DNA of 64,000 nt from Liolophura sinensis (taxonomy: Eukaryota; Mollusca; Polyplacophora; Chitonida; Chitonidae), in contig NC_088295.1 of assembly GCF_032854445.1 (NCBI RefSeq), positions 79,696,028-79,760,027 on the forward strand, given 5' to 3'. The translations under genes were made by a program, and so were the position numbers. The notes beneath the pieces were generated by a model. The model was not told the DNA's origin, made no database searches, and saw only the letters and a program-made list of their open reading frames with translations. Numbering within the stretch: the first letter of the stretch is position 1; each line of letters begins with the position of its first letter. Positions 1-13,144 of this stretch are shown here, one piece after another.

Positions 1-1294
1 AAAACAGTTATTGATAGATTATAATATTTTTAACTTGTTGATAATTATACGTACGTAAATCATGGAAGTGTATATCTTTGGAATAGGCTGAGTATAGTCA
101 GACAAAAATTGTGGAGAATTACAGCGAATCCCTACAAATTTACGTTTGTTATCGTTATGTACTATGACTAGTGTCATTATTACTATATTTATTTTATATT
201 TAAGTGATAATTTCATATTTCTAAATACGCTTTTTTCTCCAAACCTTATGCATTTTTCTATAACCTTTCCCCTTAAACACAAATATTCCACATAAAAAAT
301 ACCATGGTTGTTGTAGCATATGAGTCTCTGTAACTTTATAGTTACAAGAAAAACGAGACATAAACATTTGTACACTATTATCCAAGTTTATCCTCGGTTA
401 TTCTTGCATTGAATAGCATAGACAAAGTTTTAAGTCAATGGGTACTGTGAAAAACGGACGTCCTGAACTTCCGAATTAATTTGTTTTGAATTTACCGTTT
501 AAATCACATAGAATTTGACATGCAGGAGTTGAACATCAACAGAAAATCAACGATGTAGTATTATCAATTATAAATGAAAACTGAGATAGCATACAAGATA
601 ACATTTAAGTCGCGTATTTCGTTGAACAGATGTACTTTCCGGGTGATGCGTACAGCGTCTTTGAGCTCGAGGCTTACGCATGCCTTACCTGGGGGATAAT
701 TCATGTTTATTTTAGTGAACTTGCGTATGAAATAGCAGCCTATTGTTTGCTTCAGTTCACAATTACCTCTGAGAAGACAATTCTCTCAATCTTTTATTCA
801 CGTGTGTAAATTCTTTTAACTGCTGCCTTTAAGTACAAAAACTGAGCGTGGCATTGCCCTTATGCCTGTTTCATCCCCTAATCCCCTAAAGATGTCTTTC
901 GTGATTGTAAAGGTAGTTCCTAAATTTTGCTTCTTGCCCAAATGTACTTAAACTTCACATTAAACGTTTAAAGCTGGATTAAATCATTTATGCAGAATAA
1001 TTCGCATTTTAAGACTTTAGCCTGAGAGCATGAAGACATCCGTCAGCTGGGTTAAGTTAAGGTAGTGCGTGCTGACAGTAGAACGATGCTGGCCCCTTGG
1101 GCCTCGTGTCTCCGCTCCCGTACCCACACTCGACACAAACACTCATGCTAATTAGCGCAATAGTAATTAAGACGTTTTTAACAGGCTACACTTTTTTCTT
1201 TAGAAAGTAAAATTATCATAATCACCGTATAAAGATAAAATGTAAAGCACACTTGATGTATTTCGCATAATTATTTGTTATCGTTTGACAACAG
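1..1294 (+). other. Intron (3' portion) of the first engrailed gene
   Basis: I infer that this is intronic because a homeobox exon opens at 1295 behind a clean acceptor (TTTGACAACAG) in phase 1. Engrailed genes place the EH2-coding end of exon 1 upstream of exactly this junction. I searched the stretch by eye for an EH2-like WPAWVYCTRYSDRPSSG coding end and found none, so exon 1 lies outside the window. Most of it is AT-rich. Around 1040-1170 there is a higher-GC block followed by two TAAT-core homeodomain-type sites near 1147-1170, a possible intronic regulatory element. No transposon was recognised. Confidence 0.6.
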
Positions 1295-1620
1295 GTCCCC
1301 GGTCACGTAGAAACAGACGCCAGGATAAAGTAGTTCAGGAGAAGAGGCCTAGAACGGCGTTCAGCGCCAGTCAGTTAGACAGGCTGAAGAATGAGTTTGA
1401 ACAGTCCAGGTACCTTACCGAGTCCAAAAGGCAAGACTTGGCCAGAGAACTGAATTTGAATGAATCCCAAATAAAAATCTGGTTTCAAAACAAGCGCGCC
1501 AAATTAAAGAAGGCAACTGGTGTCAGAAACGGTTTAGCGTTACATCTGATGGCACAGGGACTGTATAACCACTCTACGTCAGGCAAACGAGAAGAAGAGG
1601 AGATAGACGTTGAGAGCTGA
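1295..1620 (+). CDS. en: Engrailed homeobox protein A, homeobox exon (5' partial gene)
   Basis: Last coding exon of an Engrailed-class transcription factor, a nuclear homeodomain repressor of segmentation, boundary and neural patterning genes. The exon begins with two bases (GT) completing a Gly codon behind an AG acceptor at 1293-1294, then encodes 107 residues and a TGA at 1618-1620. EH3 ([14 protein letters not shown]) is followed by a 60-residue homeodomain at 1339-1518 with Arg5, Phe8 and the recognition-helix core IWFQNKRAK (Trp48, Gln50, Asn51, Arg53). EH5 follows with [15 protein letters not shown], close to the family consensus, then a short acidic tail. Exon 1 with eh1 and EH2 is not in the window. 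The homeodomain matches the second engrailed gene downstream at 42 of 60 positions by direct count. A first AATAAA lies at 2354. Identity as Engrailed is secure; the symbol is a family name and I cannot say which paralogue carries it in any annotated species. Confidence 0.95.
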
Positions 1621-3517
1621 ACTCCGGGGAGTCCAGCGTAGTGATATCAGCACGGCGTGCGAAGCGCCTGACCAGTTGGATGCTGGATGCCGTAGCCACC
1701 CCAGAGGTTTTCTACACGACGCGGCAGACAGTGCCCCATAGCCCGGGATCCTTTTCCTCAACCATCAGGGGTCCGGCAGTGACACCTCATGTAACAGCAT
1801 AACAGACGAGAAAGTTTATATCGCTGACAAACTTGCCTGAAACATTGTCTACGTACGTCTGATGAGCGAATGTAAACGATACGTCAGGACTCAGTCACTG
1901 GTGGAACTGACATGTCAGATATCGGCTACCCTCCTCAGCATGCTAAACGATGCTTAATTGTATTATGTTAAGGATATACCACCGAGGCTGTCTCCCACTG
2001 TTATAATTGTTCAACAACTCTCCCTGTGGAAACTCTTTTTTTCCTATACCCTATACATTGAGCTATGGGTGACATTTAAATTAATCAAGTCACCCCGATT
2101 TTAGGGACGTACTGAAAAGATTAGCTCTCAGCTTAAATGCTTGCTGTGTTGGCTGTCAGACATTTATGTATGGGCAGATGAAAAATGGAAAATTTTATGA
2201 TGAACGCTAACAATTTCATCGTGACATACTCGCAAACAATGACAAGATTGTTGACCTAGCTGGGTTGTAAATACATCGATTTATTCACATAATGTTTGCA
2301 CAAATCACTTTTAACTGTTTTGTATCAAAATTGGCCATGTCAACTGGCACTGGAATAAAATGCACATTATTTATATTAAACAAAAGCGTGTGTGTACAGA
2401 TGCTCCAAAACATTTATTACGACCCATTTATTACATTGACAACCGTGCCTTTTTTTCTTACAACTGTTTCACACGCAGATGTTTTATTATTTTAGTGGTG
2501 GATGAAGTGGACGTTGTTTTCCAGGTGTTGTCTAAGATTTAAGGTAGATTAAGATAGTTTAAGAAGTCTAATCATCCATTGCTCAAGAAAACACTGACCA
2601 ATTTGATTGGTCGTTAGACGCATTTATGCGGCAAAACAGATTCTGGCATTTAGCTGAACTTTGACAGAATCTGACAAGTCTAAAACTGGTACCATTCATT
2701 GATTGTTCAGTCTATAATTCGATCTTATAATCAGCAGGATTGAAAGAAAATAATGCCTTTAAGATAGTTTACATGTCAAATGGATATTTGCCATGGCGTA
2801 TATCCTCAGGGTTGAGGTGAAGAAGACGGTTTCCGTGTATCTTGTCAAACTTCAGTGACAAGTGAGTGAATATTTACATACCTGGGGGCCGGAAGTGGTC
2901 CCAACACGATGAACTGCAGATTACAGGTGTAGCCTGGAGACCACGCACTTTCGATGACACCAACAAAATTGACAAGGCAAAAATCTGTGCATGTGTTTTA
3001 TAACAGTGACCGCCAAAAGAACACGCCCGCATCGATGTTGTGGGAATTTTGACCAAATTTTATCTGTTGAATTTTTAATGAAATTAGTGACATGTAACAA
3101 GATTGTACCGATTCATAGTTCCCATGCTCTGGCTGTCAAAATGGCACAGCGTTTCCTGTGTTAAAGGTTTCACAGTGGTATTTAAATATCTTTTCGGCTA
3201 GCTGTATATAGTGGCGTATGAATGTCATAATTGACGTTCATATCTCATAATTTATATTTCACTGCATATTGCACTGATCGCAATCTCGGAATGGCTGTTC
3301 GCCATCTCTTAAGCTACATGTCACATAGTACATAAAAAAAATCGTATTCGACTTATGAATGAGAATCCATTGTAAGTTGGCCGGACTTCATGTTATCGTT
3401 AACTGTGAAGGTGAAAGAGCTTGACTTTATAGTGTGACTAAGTACTATGCTCTTTCTATAGCTTCATCGTGAATCTAGTTAAGGATTAGTGTGCAGATCT
3501 ATTATTTATTCGTAATT
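1621..3517 (+). other. 3' flank of engrailed A
   Basis: Non-coding. The first canonical AATAAA after the stop codon is at 2354-2359, so a 3' UTR of about 0.75 kb is plausible. Beyond it the sequence is AT-rich unique DNA with no recognised exon. Open frames near 2300-2540 and on the minus strand near 2874-3056 are short and show no domain. The stretch ends where a SINE begins. Confidence 0.5.
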
Positions 3518-3790
3518 GGGGGTCCTCCGTGGCGGAGCGGAGTTAGCACGCCAGCACGGCGCAATCACCCAGAAGCCTCCCACCAATGGGATCACTGTGA
3601 GTGCAAGTCCACCTCACGCTGGCTTCCTCTACGACCGTGCGTGAGAAGGTCTTGCAGCAACCTGCTGATGGTAGTTGGTTTCCCCCCGTCTCTGTCCGGT
3701 TTCCTCCCACCATAATGCTGGCTGCCTTCGTATTAGCGAAATATTTTTGAGTTCGACATAAAACACCATCCAAATAAATAAGATAAATAT
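3518..3790 (+). repeat. tRNA-derived SINE, near full length
   Basis: The head resembles a tRNA with pol III promoter boxes: GTGGCGGAGCGGAGTTAGCAC corresponds to the A box region (with a small insertion), and a degraded B box follows near 3600. A conserved central body runs through CTTGCAGCAACCTGCTGATGG, the motif TCCTCCCACCATAATGCTGGC, and the 3' body GAGTTCGACATAAAACACC, ending in an (AATA)n-like tail. The same element recurs about ten times on both strands in this window. Non-autonomous retrotransposon; open frames on either strand here are not genes. Confidence 0.85.
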
Positions 3791-6700
3791 TTATTCATAA
3801 TTATCTACCCCTGTATATATTGTGAAATTGAGTTTAAATAATATTAAAAAAAGGTAATATGGCACTTAAAATGACTAGATAACTTTACACATATTTCCGG
3901 CAAACACTCGGTAGTGTCCGCCGAATTACGTCATAGCAGTCCAATCTTTAGGAGCTGTCAGAGCTTCGCCATTTAGGTCAGAGTTTAAAAGCTACAAGAG
4001 TGACAACAAGCATATCGCATTTCTCCACCAATGGTTTGCTGTTCTGCATACGGTTGTGAAAACAGGTCCCCAAATTAGTTGATCTGTGGCGGCGTACAGT
4101 TGGAAGGTTCCGATCTGCGATTGACTGAGGTAGTTTGACAGTGGTGTCTCATTTATTGATCGTAAAATGCCAATTAAATTTCCCCATAGCATGGAAAGAA
4201 ATAACTCCAATGGTAAATATTGTCCCTCTCCCCTCAACACCGCCATACCAAACCTCATGTTGTCTCTGTCAAAAGGAATTGACGAGAGTAAGCATCGGCA
4301 CCTGAGTAAAATCATTCACAGAAATGCGGTGCTGATCTTGGGTTTGAGAACACAAAAAACCTTCCTCACAATGCACACAAAAATCGCATGGGTTGACGAG
4401 AAAGCATACGCGTACATGTGTGCAATAATGCTTTAATTTATTAATTAACTTTAATTGTAGACCGTTCTCATGACTATTTCGCTTATGTATATACGATGGT
4501 GGTTAGGTTTACAGGTAGAAGAAAACGTCGAATAGCAGTGATTTATAGTGGCGGCCCAACAGGAATGAGCTAGAGTTCAACAAGCGAGCTTCTTGGTCTA
4601 GCACTTTATTCGTCTTTGCAGTATAACCTCTTACAAACAAACGGGACAGCAAAGGCCCATCTAGGCTATAATAAATTTTACGGAAAAATATACTTGCGGA
4701 TAATTAAGTTCACTTTTTGAGGCATACTGTATAGCACAATGTATATTTAACTGTATTAATGACATATAAGGAGGATAACTGTCAAAAGTATATACGGTTT
4801 TTCATGTCATGTTGTTCGTACAACGCGGTTATAGAAGATTCGGACACATTGTTACTTATTAATAGGACATAGACTTGGCTTGATATAATCGAACCTGAAA
4901 AATGAATTGCTCAGCGGTATACTTAACGTCAGGTTCGAGTTTTGATTTGGATTTTTTGCACTGACATATGGAAAGGATTTACATTGGCTTAAACACGTAC
5001 CTATGAGCATGCAGCTTTAGTAACTATTTATATAAGAAGTCTTGATAGAATATGGTCTAGACACAGTGTGGGAAAAATAATCATTTTTCACGAAGAATAT
5101 CTATGTTTTGATTATAAGTATCAACGGCATTTTAGAATAGCAAACACATAAGCAATTATTATTCGTCCCAGTTTGAACTTATTCTTCATTTTGCAATTTC
5201 ACTGCTCAAGCGCTGCTAAAGGACAAGGGCGATTTTACAGGTGTCCACAGAATAACAGAAATATATATATATACGTCACATTTGAGTTTTATCATTTTAA
5301 CTGTTAACTCCAAAATGGACGTTCATGTAGAAAAGAATTCAATACCAGATGAAGTAAAATATATGTAAATTTAGCAGTGTATATATGTAATGTTTTCTGT
5401 ACTCCATGACGTTGTGTAACAGTTAACGGTATATCCTTGGTCGGTTATACATACCAACATTTTTGGGATATTCAGGTGTAAGAAACAAAACCCACAGGAT
5501 TCTTTATACTATATCGTTGACACATTTTGTAAACGTTCCTTTCATTTGTTGTATCAGACAGAAAAAAGCTATGTTCTGAACGTTTATATCGAGTAATGTG
5601 GGTATCTACGTGTGACATGGAAGTGATTGTTTGGTATTATCACCCATCTTTAGTTATGCTGATTTTTATATGTACACAGCTCCCCGCCCTTTGTTTTATT
5701 CGTTATTCACCCCCCCCCCCCCACACGTCATATTATTGCTGTACTAATCACCCTATAAATACACGCTGTATGTTCCCTTTATTCTTAAATATGCAGAATG
5801 TCTCGGATTGAAACCTTTTGACATGCTAGTTTGTGTGTTATATATACCGACATTTGTTTTACCGGTATAGCTATGCGGCGAACACAGAAGTGGCAGATAC
5901 ATATCTCAGTAACGACATGAAAAAAATATTTGTTAAGATACACAATGCAGAGGAAATGGAGATCACTCGTCGCGTGGCGAAATCGTATGCATGAATTTAA
6001 AACTTATCAAGATGTTTCGAAACATTGGGTCACGTGGCTAAAAGAAAGAAGACTTCAGAAGAATGTAGACAGGAGGATTCCCCTTGGGTATATAGAGACG
6101 GGGAGGTTGGGGGAGGTGGGGCTTTGTCGATTAAACTATACTGAAGACAAAGTTGCGCAACACGTCTGCGCAGTTATAGTATATACCTTTAACATTTCAA
6201 CGTTCAAGACTTTGATGTTTTCAAGTTTTGGGAATATAGAGTGTTGTGAAATCTTTTCAAGGCAAGAAAAAAGTGTGTATCACTCTTATTATATACATGA
6301 CGAAAACATGTCACAATAAGTAATTTTATTTAAGTGTGGTTTAACACATTTAACTTAATCATGCAACGGTTTAGAAATATATATGATGTAATTTTCCATT
6401 CAAGCCTCTATACAATAAGAAAGGGTACCAGATGGAAAAAAGTTAGATACCCACTCTAACAAAAAGTATACCGATTACAACGCTATTCATGTTTACTGGT
6501 AATGTTTCCAGTTAGAGGCTAAGCGGCGTGTTGTTACAGTGAGGTATCATGCATGACTTGAATATATCGTTGGTGGACCTGCTTCATGTAAGGTGATGCA
6601 GTCATCGTCATAAACAGGGCGGAAATAATGTTGAGAACAACGTTAAACTTTCAAGGTATAATAAAACGATCGGATCGACTCTGGTATTCCATGGGTATAT

Positions 6701-9579
6701 CTGCTTACTGCATTAAATGTCCAAACGCGGGAACGAAAAGTGGCCCTGGAATATGCTGCAAAATAGAAATAACAAACCAATGTAGACTACAATTTACTTA
6801 GGAGGAGTAATTTTTGTTTAGTTTAAGTCTACAGCTACTCAGAAGTGCTGGGAAAATTGGTATTAACTGTTAATTTGAATTGGAGTTGTGACTTGAGACC
6901 GTATATGCCAAGCATATAGAACATGTGTTTGTAGATTCGCATTCCTATCACACATCTGTCCTTCTCAAAGGCAAATTTTAATTTTTTCTGCAATGATCAA
7001 TGAATTATGTCCTCTCCCAAATCTCACCTGACTGTACATTCCACCTGCTTTATTTGGTCGGTAGATTGGTGTTTGGAACATTGGCCTGTTCCTGTTTTCT
7101 TTGGCTATTTTATTCGCATTTGCACACAATTATTTTTCATAGATAAAAATATACTATTGTTTTCATAGTTTGCTCTGTGGAATTGCACATGTATGAAAAA
7201 TTAGTAAATTTATGAAAATATGATGAACAGTTACTGTTTCGTACTAAACTGTATAGGATGAATGTAGAGTGATTTTCAAATATATTGAATAAATTCTGTG
7301 TTATATTCAAAGGTAAATATTTATCCTAGTTGAATGTAGCGGGATTTTGAAACATAATTAAATACATGTAATGTTGTAATATGTGAGTATTCTCGAAATA
7401 ACATACATTCGTACAGAGAAATTGAAATAAACACGTGTTAATTTAATTCTTTTTCTACAGATTTATTTTTTCTCTCGTGTTTCATTACTTAAAATGCAAT
7501 GTCTAGTTTCACGCTTAAATCTTGCATTTTTAGAATTTATTCTAATTATCTTCGAGTAAAAACGAATTGTCCTGCCACAGAGGAGATTTGGTGGTAATAT
7601 CCTTTGTCGAGAATCTGTTAATATCAGGATCGCTATACGACAAACGACCGACAGAGGATATCCGGATCTGCATGACATCAATACCTTTCTGTGCTATGTA
7701 ACCACGTATTTGTACGGCGTCAACTGTCTTCTTCCGTAAAAGGGTGAGAACAAAAACGAGGCTGACTCAAAATTGCTTTTACGATAAAACTACATGCATA
7801 CTTATACATGCTTGTAAGTTTCCCAGGCTTGCTTTAGAGTTGTATTGTAAATTAAGCATTGCATCGTGTGAATGAAATTATGTACTTATATAAATTAGTA
7901 CAAGTAAGTTTATATATAGAGCTAAACAGACTGAACCTGACGGGAGAGTCTGCACATTTATGTCGGGTTTAACCAAAGCACCACTCTGTATAATGATCTG
8001 ACAATTTGTATCAGCTCAAACGAACAAATCATGGCTCACCATGTTCATTTTAATTCAGAAACATAATCCAAATTCAACCATTAAATTAAACCCCTCTGGT
8101 GTAAGAACTCTATATTATCATACTATGTTCCAATCCCTGATAACTAAAGATTTATACAAATCTAATAAAACATGTTATGCAATTAATATCTACAAAATGA
8201 ATACCGTCCACAAAATGAATATTTGTAAGTCCTATACCACGTGATAGCTCTGCAACAGTTAAATCTGCAGATAGGATTTGTTATTTTGGCAAGTTCGCCA
8301 TATTAAAAAAATTAATATCTACTCATTTTGACCTATTTTGACCTAGATAGAAATAACATATAACTTAGAATCATTACATTCATTCTTAACTGACATATCC
8401 GGTATATCGTTATGATTGATATCATAGTGCATGAATGATGTACACTAGTCGCATACATGCGCAATACGCGTACACACAATAATTCATTTCCGCCACGCGA
8501 TAGATGGCCGATATAGACTGAAGGGTAGAGTGAAATTAAATTCTGGCAAACAGGGTCTACCCGACCAGTTATTTTCGTAAAGGAAATCAAATATGCCTTG
8601 GGCATTTTTGTGGAATTTCTGCATGACATTTGCAATTATAGATTTCGTACGTCCGCTTAGTAAATGAGGCGAAAGGATGTTCAGGCAAATTGAAGCCCGT
8701 ATCTATGACGGAGATGTGAAGATACTAATCCTTACGCCGGGTAATCAACCGTTATAGACTGGATTTGTCTTAATTGTGTAAGTCAATTACGGAAATAAAT
8801 CAGCATTCCCAAACGTAATGACAAAATTGTAACATACATCAGAATAGAAAAGACTTACAGCATAGATTCACATACCTGGTCATATGCATATATTAATTAT
8901 TATATGTACTATTCATATTTATTACGTGTTTCTCAGATTATACAATAATCAAAAACACCAAAGCATTTAAAGAAAGTTTTACTCATGAGGCCGAAACCGG
9001 ATTAGATATCCCTGACCGTTTTCATGCCCCCAAGATGGTTACTTTGTTCACCTTAATTCGTTGTTTAAACAAATAAAACGCACGAGTTAGTTTCTGATTA
9101 TGCCTTATTCAGGAGTTATATGACTGGTGAGCTCAATTAGCTTAGACATTGTAAGACATCTGCTTGCTTATTGTCTATGCTTAACAAGTGACATCTGACA
9201 TGCTTTGTAGATGGTATACAGAATGCCCATTTAGCAAATATTTACGGGGGTCTATAACTTCTTTGGCTTCATAAAAACGGTTTTATGTTTTTACCTATTT
9301 TGTCTGGTTAATATATACTCAAACCTCACTATGGTCGAATTTTTTGTGCTTTATACCATATGTATGACGTTAATGCTGAAAATGGTCCAGATGTTAACCA
9401 TGTCGCCATCTTGGTTCTGCTGACATGGCGCGGGAAAAGAGCAAATCTGCAGGTCAGTTTTGTCTTGTGTCGGGGCCTCTGGGTGTCGTCTGATAACAAT
9501 ACCGGCTCATGTCAGCTTTGTGGAGGGGTGTCACAAAGACCGAGGGTCGAGCAGTTAATAGTCGACTAAGCGCTGCAAT

Positions 9580-9800
9580 TGCCGACGACGTGAAACTTCT
9601 ATTAAAGTAATAATAGCATGGGCTCGACTCTTGATCGCTGTCAGATAGCTGATGTTGATCCTCAATTAATTCACCCTACTAGCATCAGAACAAATTAACA
9701 GCTATTGAATTTCACTCTTGATTGACAACTGTCCAAAGCTCACGAGACAGGCGTGACAGTGGCCAATCAATGAGCACAAACATTATCTCACTGGATCTAA
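9580..9800. promoter_or_regulatory. Candidate cis-regulatory block with PBX/MEIS/Hox-like sites
   Basis: Non-coding block of higher complexity than its flanks. Seen directly: TGATTGACA at 9719-9727 (the classic PBX-type core), TGACAG at 9754-9759 and CTGTCA at 9638-9643 (MEIS/TGIF type), CCAATCAATGA at 9763-9773, and several TAAT cores (CAATTAATTC near 9663, AAATTAACA near 9692). Co-occurrence of PBX, MEIS and TAAT sites is typical of Hox/Engrailed-cofactor responsive enhancers. That this is an enhancer is inference; conservation in other species could not be tested. Confidence 0.3.
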
Positions 9801-10230
9801 TCGTATCTTATCACATCAGCTTCCTCTCGTAGGTGTTTATTTAGTACATGGAAAACTTTAAAAGTGTCCATCAGTCTTAAGAAATGTTAAACAGTCTTCA
9901 TTCATCGCCAATTGAAACATATGAAACGAGGTTGCTCCGGTTGTCCCCTGACATGTCAAGATAGGAAGAAGCAACATCGAAGGGAGTCAGTAGTTACATT
10001 TGATTATAGCCAGGCCAGATTGATTACAACTCTGATTAGTTTCCTGTGGTTTACACGTGATACTAGCCTGCGTAATTTGTGGCCATATGTCCACTGTTGT
10101 CATTCTACACGCGAAATATACTGTACCAAAATGCATGTGCACATCTGTGCGTCACACGTGAGAAAGTTTGTCCAAAATTTGCCAAAAGTCCATGGTTTAC
10201 GCCTAGCACTCCTCCTTCTCAAGTCGTCAA

Positions 10231-10297
10231 AATGACCGCCATCGTATAAGTGAAAACTTCTGAAGTAATGTGTTAAATTACCATCAAATAAATAAAT
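10231..10297 (+). repeat. Degraded SINE 3' fragment
   Basis: Resembles the tail of the window's tRNA-derived SINE: GACCGCCATCGTATAAGTGAA, then a corrupted version of the TTCTTGAGTACGGCG block, then ATCAAATAAATAAATA. The head and centre are absent. Old, 5'-truncated copy. Confidence 0.55.
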
Positions 10298-10999
10298 ACC
10301 ACACCAAAATACTTTGTGAATTCATCGTTCCCCATATAGAATACTTGGATATATAAGCTATATACTAAGAACACAGCGATCTTCGTAAAACGTCAAAGAA
10401 GATGAACCTAACAAATCAGTTTTATGTACATGATGGCGCAAAGAAAACACGAGTGCCACTGTATGTGTCAGATAATTACTATTCTCTCTGGGAGCTTTCT
10501 ATACACTGCAACCCATACATATGTGAAAATAATTTTGTCATTAGGCTGTCATTTTATTCTTGCTCTTTCAAAAAATACATGCTGCCGAAGGCGTGACAAT
10601 ATAAACAAACTTTGAATAGATTGCTTCATCAAATATTGAGAGAAACACATAGTTAGAGCATATTTGGTGTCATTGCTGAATTGAGCCTCTGCTGCTTATT
10701 TTATGGCTATAGATACTCTTAATTTCTCGTTGTGTAACTTTGCTAAGTCTTCTTAAATTAATTACCCAACTTTGATCTACAGCAGATTTTTAAAGTGAAA
10801 ATCCAACTTGTGCATTATTTTTTGTGTTTTATTCATTCTTGCTTTTATTCTTTTTTTTGCAATAATTTTCTCAGTTACAGCTCACCCACACTGAAGATAA
10901 ATACACTGTATATATAAGACGGACCCCTCATGCGGTAACTGTTAGCAGTCGTTTACACGTGTTTGCAGCACTATAGTACCGGCCCCAGGAAGCAAAGCC

Positions 11000-11500
11000 G
11001 TTCTAATCTATATCCCACATCACCGATCACATTGCAAAGTTTATTTCCGAATTTTCACGCCTGAACTGTTTGCACGTGGCAGAAAGATGCTGCAACCGGC
11101 TAGCGAAGTGATTTGCAGCGGATGTTTCTGTGACCTAAACACTGACCCACAACCTGTCCTACGCCGTCTGACATGGTAATTATATTCACAGAAATTGGAA
11201 AACATTTGTTTTACAACTGCCGGGGCTGGTTACAGCCGGGCGAAATGGAAGACATTTGTCCGTAATATAAACAGTAAGCGAATCCAGCGGCTGGATTATG
11301 TTTTCAGTATCAGCCGAACTTGTTCGGGGCATCATCAGACGGCTAATCACCTTAACAGATAACGCTTCAGAAGCGTAATTTACTCCTCTTTCCCATTGAA
11401 CGATATTAATTAAACCTGGCCGGCTAACCAGTCCGTTGCCATAAGTTGTGTCATTTTGAATCTCTATCAGCCGTCATTCCGTTGGGGAGATATTGGCAAC
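11000..11500. promoter_or_regulatory. Candidate regulatory block between engrailed genes
   Basis: A 500-bp island of clearly higher GC and complexity than the AT-rich DNA either side, with no open frame of note and no repeat. It contains TAAT-core sites (GGTAATTATATT near 11176, GGCTAATCACC near 11341, ATTAATTAAACC near 11405) and GC-rich stretches such as GGCTGGTTACAGCCGGGC, a small inverted motif. Such islands in a homeobox locus are often conserved non-coding elements; here this is inferred from composition only. Confidence 0.25.
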
Positions 11501-12728
11501 ATACAACCCCTTAAGGCCAACTTACTATTCGCGGACATGAATCATATTGCCGTTACATTCGCCATATGTGTTCTAACAGATCTCCTGTTTTATGACATTG
11601 ACATTAACTAAAGTGATAATATGATACATTACAACTTCTGAGATGTGGTGTGGACGAAAGTCTAGCATAATTGCAGTCAAAGACTTCAAGAATACACAAT
11701 TATCTGTCAAAGGATCTTTCGCACTAAATTCATGTATTCATTCACTTACAACTGAGAAACAGATGGTTGTGCTTAGGTTCCTCGCAGCATGGGATACTCT
11801 AAATAATTAATATCGAATATTATAATTGAAATAATTTCCTGCCGGGAGTGTGAGCATCGGGGTTATGGGTTTGTGCTCGACACTTGGCAGGGTATGTGAG
11901 GGTCATCAAGCCCTGGGTGATGTAAGTGGACGATATGGAGGGAAGTTAACAGATCCCTTAGCCCTGTGTCTCTGCTAATTACCACTGGTTACAGATCTTT
12001 TGTACAAAGCAGATACATTAGTAAAAACTGGCCGAGAATCACACCTGCTCCATCTGGATGCTTCCCTGTTGAATTGCACCCATTCTATATTTCATCGTGT
12101 TTTTCTCTGTGGCGTTTATGGACGATAGCTCACTCACATGTAATGGGTCAAAACAGTTGACTTTGTCATTATGTCGCCATACAAACACTAATGGATTAGA
12201 TCAAAAAATTGCGATCATTTCTTGCAGATAGATGTGAGGTAATTTTACTTTGTATAATTCAGTAACAAAAAACATCATGGTTCATGTTATGCGAAAAGAA
12301 AATATAAACAATGACCAACCAAAAAGTGGCATTTAGACAGAATCAACAGTACTACATAAAGAGAAAAACGACAGCAAATATAATTATTTCCTTGTACACA
12401 ATTCCCATGTATAAGTTCATTCGAAACATTAACGCATACGCCTAAAGCGTAATAATGAACGAATTATCAAAACTGTTACGATACCGTGTATGATAGAAAA
12501 AGACAATATCTAAATGAACATTTGAATCACTCTAATTGTGTGTGCTCTAGAATACTCCCAAATTTAAATAAAATGGGATTTTAATGTATATATATATTTT
12601 TTTTTCGATGTCTATAGCATTATAATTGTTAATTTACAAATTGTCGTTAAGACATACGAAATAAACGTTTAGTGTATTCTCCTGAGGAGGAGGAATGGCA
12701 CGGTTGTAGATTGAATACTGACAACCGT

Positions 12729-13144
12729 GGATGTTCTCCATGTAATATCCACACAGGTCCATGTACCTGTTTTCTCTGATGGATGTTCTCCATGTAATAT
12801 CCACACAGGTCCTTGTACCCGTTTTCTCTGATGGATGTTCTCCATGTAATATCCACACAGGTCCTTGTACCTGTTTTCTCTGATGGATGTTCTCCATGTA
12901 ATATCCACAAAGGTCCTTGTACCCGTTTTCTCTGATGGATGTTCTCCATGTAATATCCACAAAGGTCCTTGTACCCGTTTTCTCTGATGGATGTTCTCCA
13001 TGTAATATCCACACAGGTCCTTGTACCTGTTTTCTCTGATGGATGTTCTCCATGTAATATCCACACAGGTCCTTGTACCCGTTTTCTCTGATGGATGTTC
13101 TCCATATAATATCCACAAAGGTAATTGTACCTGTTTTCTCTGTA
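12729..13144. repeat. 52-bp minisatellite, 8 units
   Basis: Eight head-to-tail units of exactly 52 bp, each starting GGATGTTCTCCATGTAATAT at 12729, 12781, 12833, 12885, 12937, 12989, 13041 and 13093. Units differ at a few positions (ACACAGG/ACAAAGG, ACCTG/ACCCG), so they are highly homogenised. Because 52 is one more than a multiple of 3 and the unit contains no minus-strand stop, all three minus-strand frames stay open across the array, giving overlapping frames of 150-190 codons that are artefacts of the repeat. Confidence 0.97.

Larger units (their letters stand above)
3791..12728. other. Intergenic DNA between the engrailed genes, part 1
   Basis: About 9 kb without a recognisable gene. 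It holds a 13-base poly-C run at 5710-5722, a G-run cluster at 6100-6121, a degraded SINE tail at 10231-10297, and two higher-GC blocks listed separately as candidate regulatory DNA (9580-9800 and 11000-11500). Open frames of 60-130 codons (for example 5930-6319 and 9912-10235) lack domains, have no convincing splice sites and look like chance frames. The rest is AT-rich unique sequence in which I see nothing. Confidence 0.6.

Noticed and set aside
4031-4078. A THAP-domain-like N-terminus (MVCCSAYGCENR)
   Set aside because: Only the first Cys pair resembles THAP; the frame stops after 15 codons and no HRFP, Trp or C-x-x-H part follows in any frame I checked.
6086-6121. G-quadruplex motif
   Set aside because: Only three close G-runs (6100-6121); the fourth (6086-6088) needs an 11-base loop. 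Weak and isolated.
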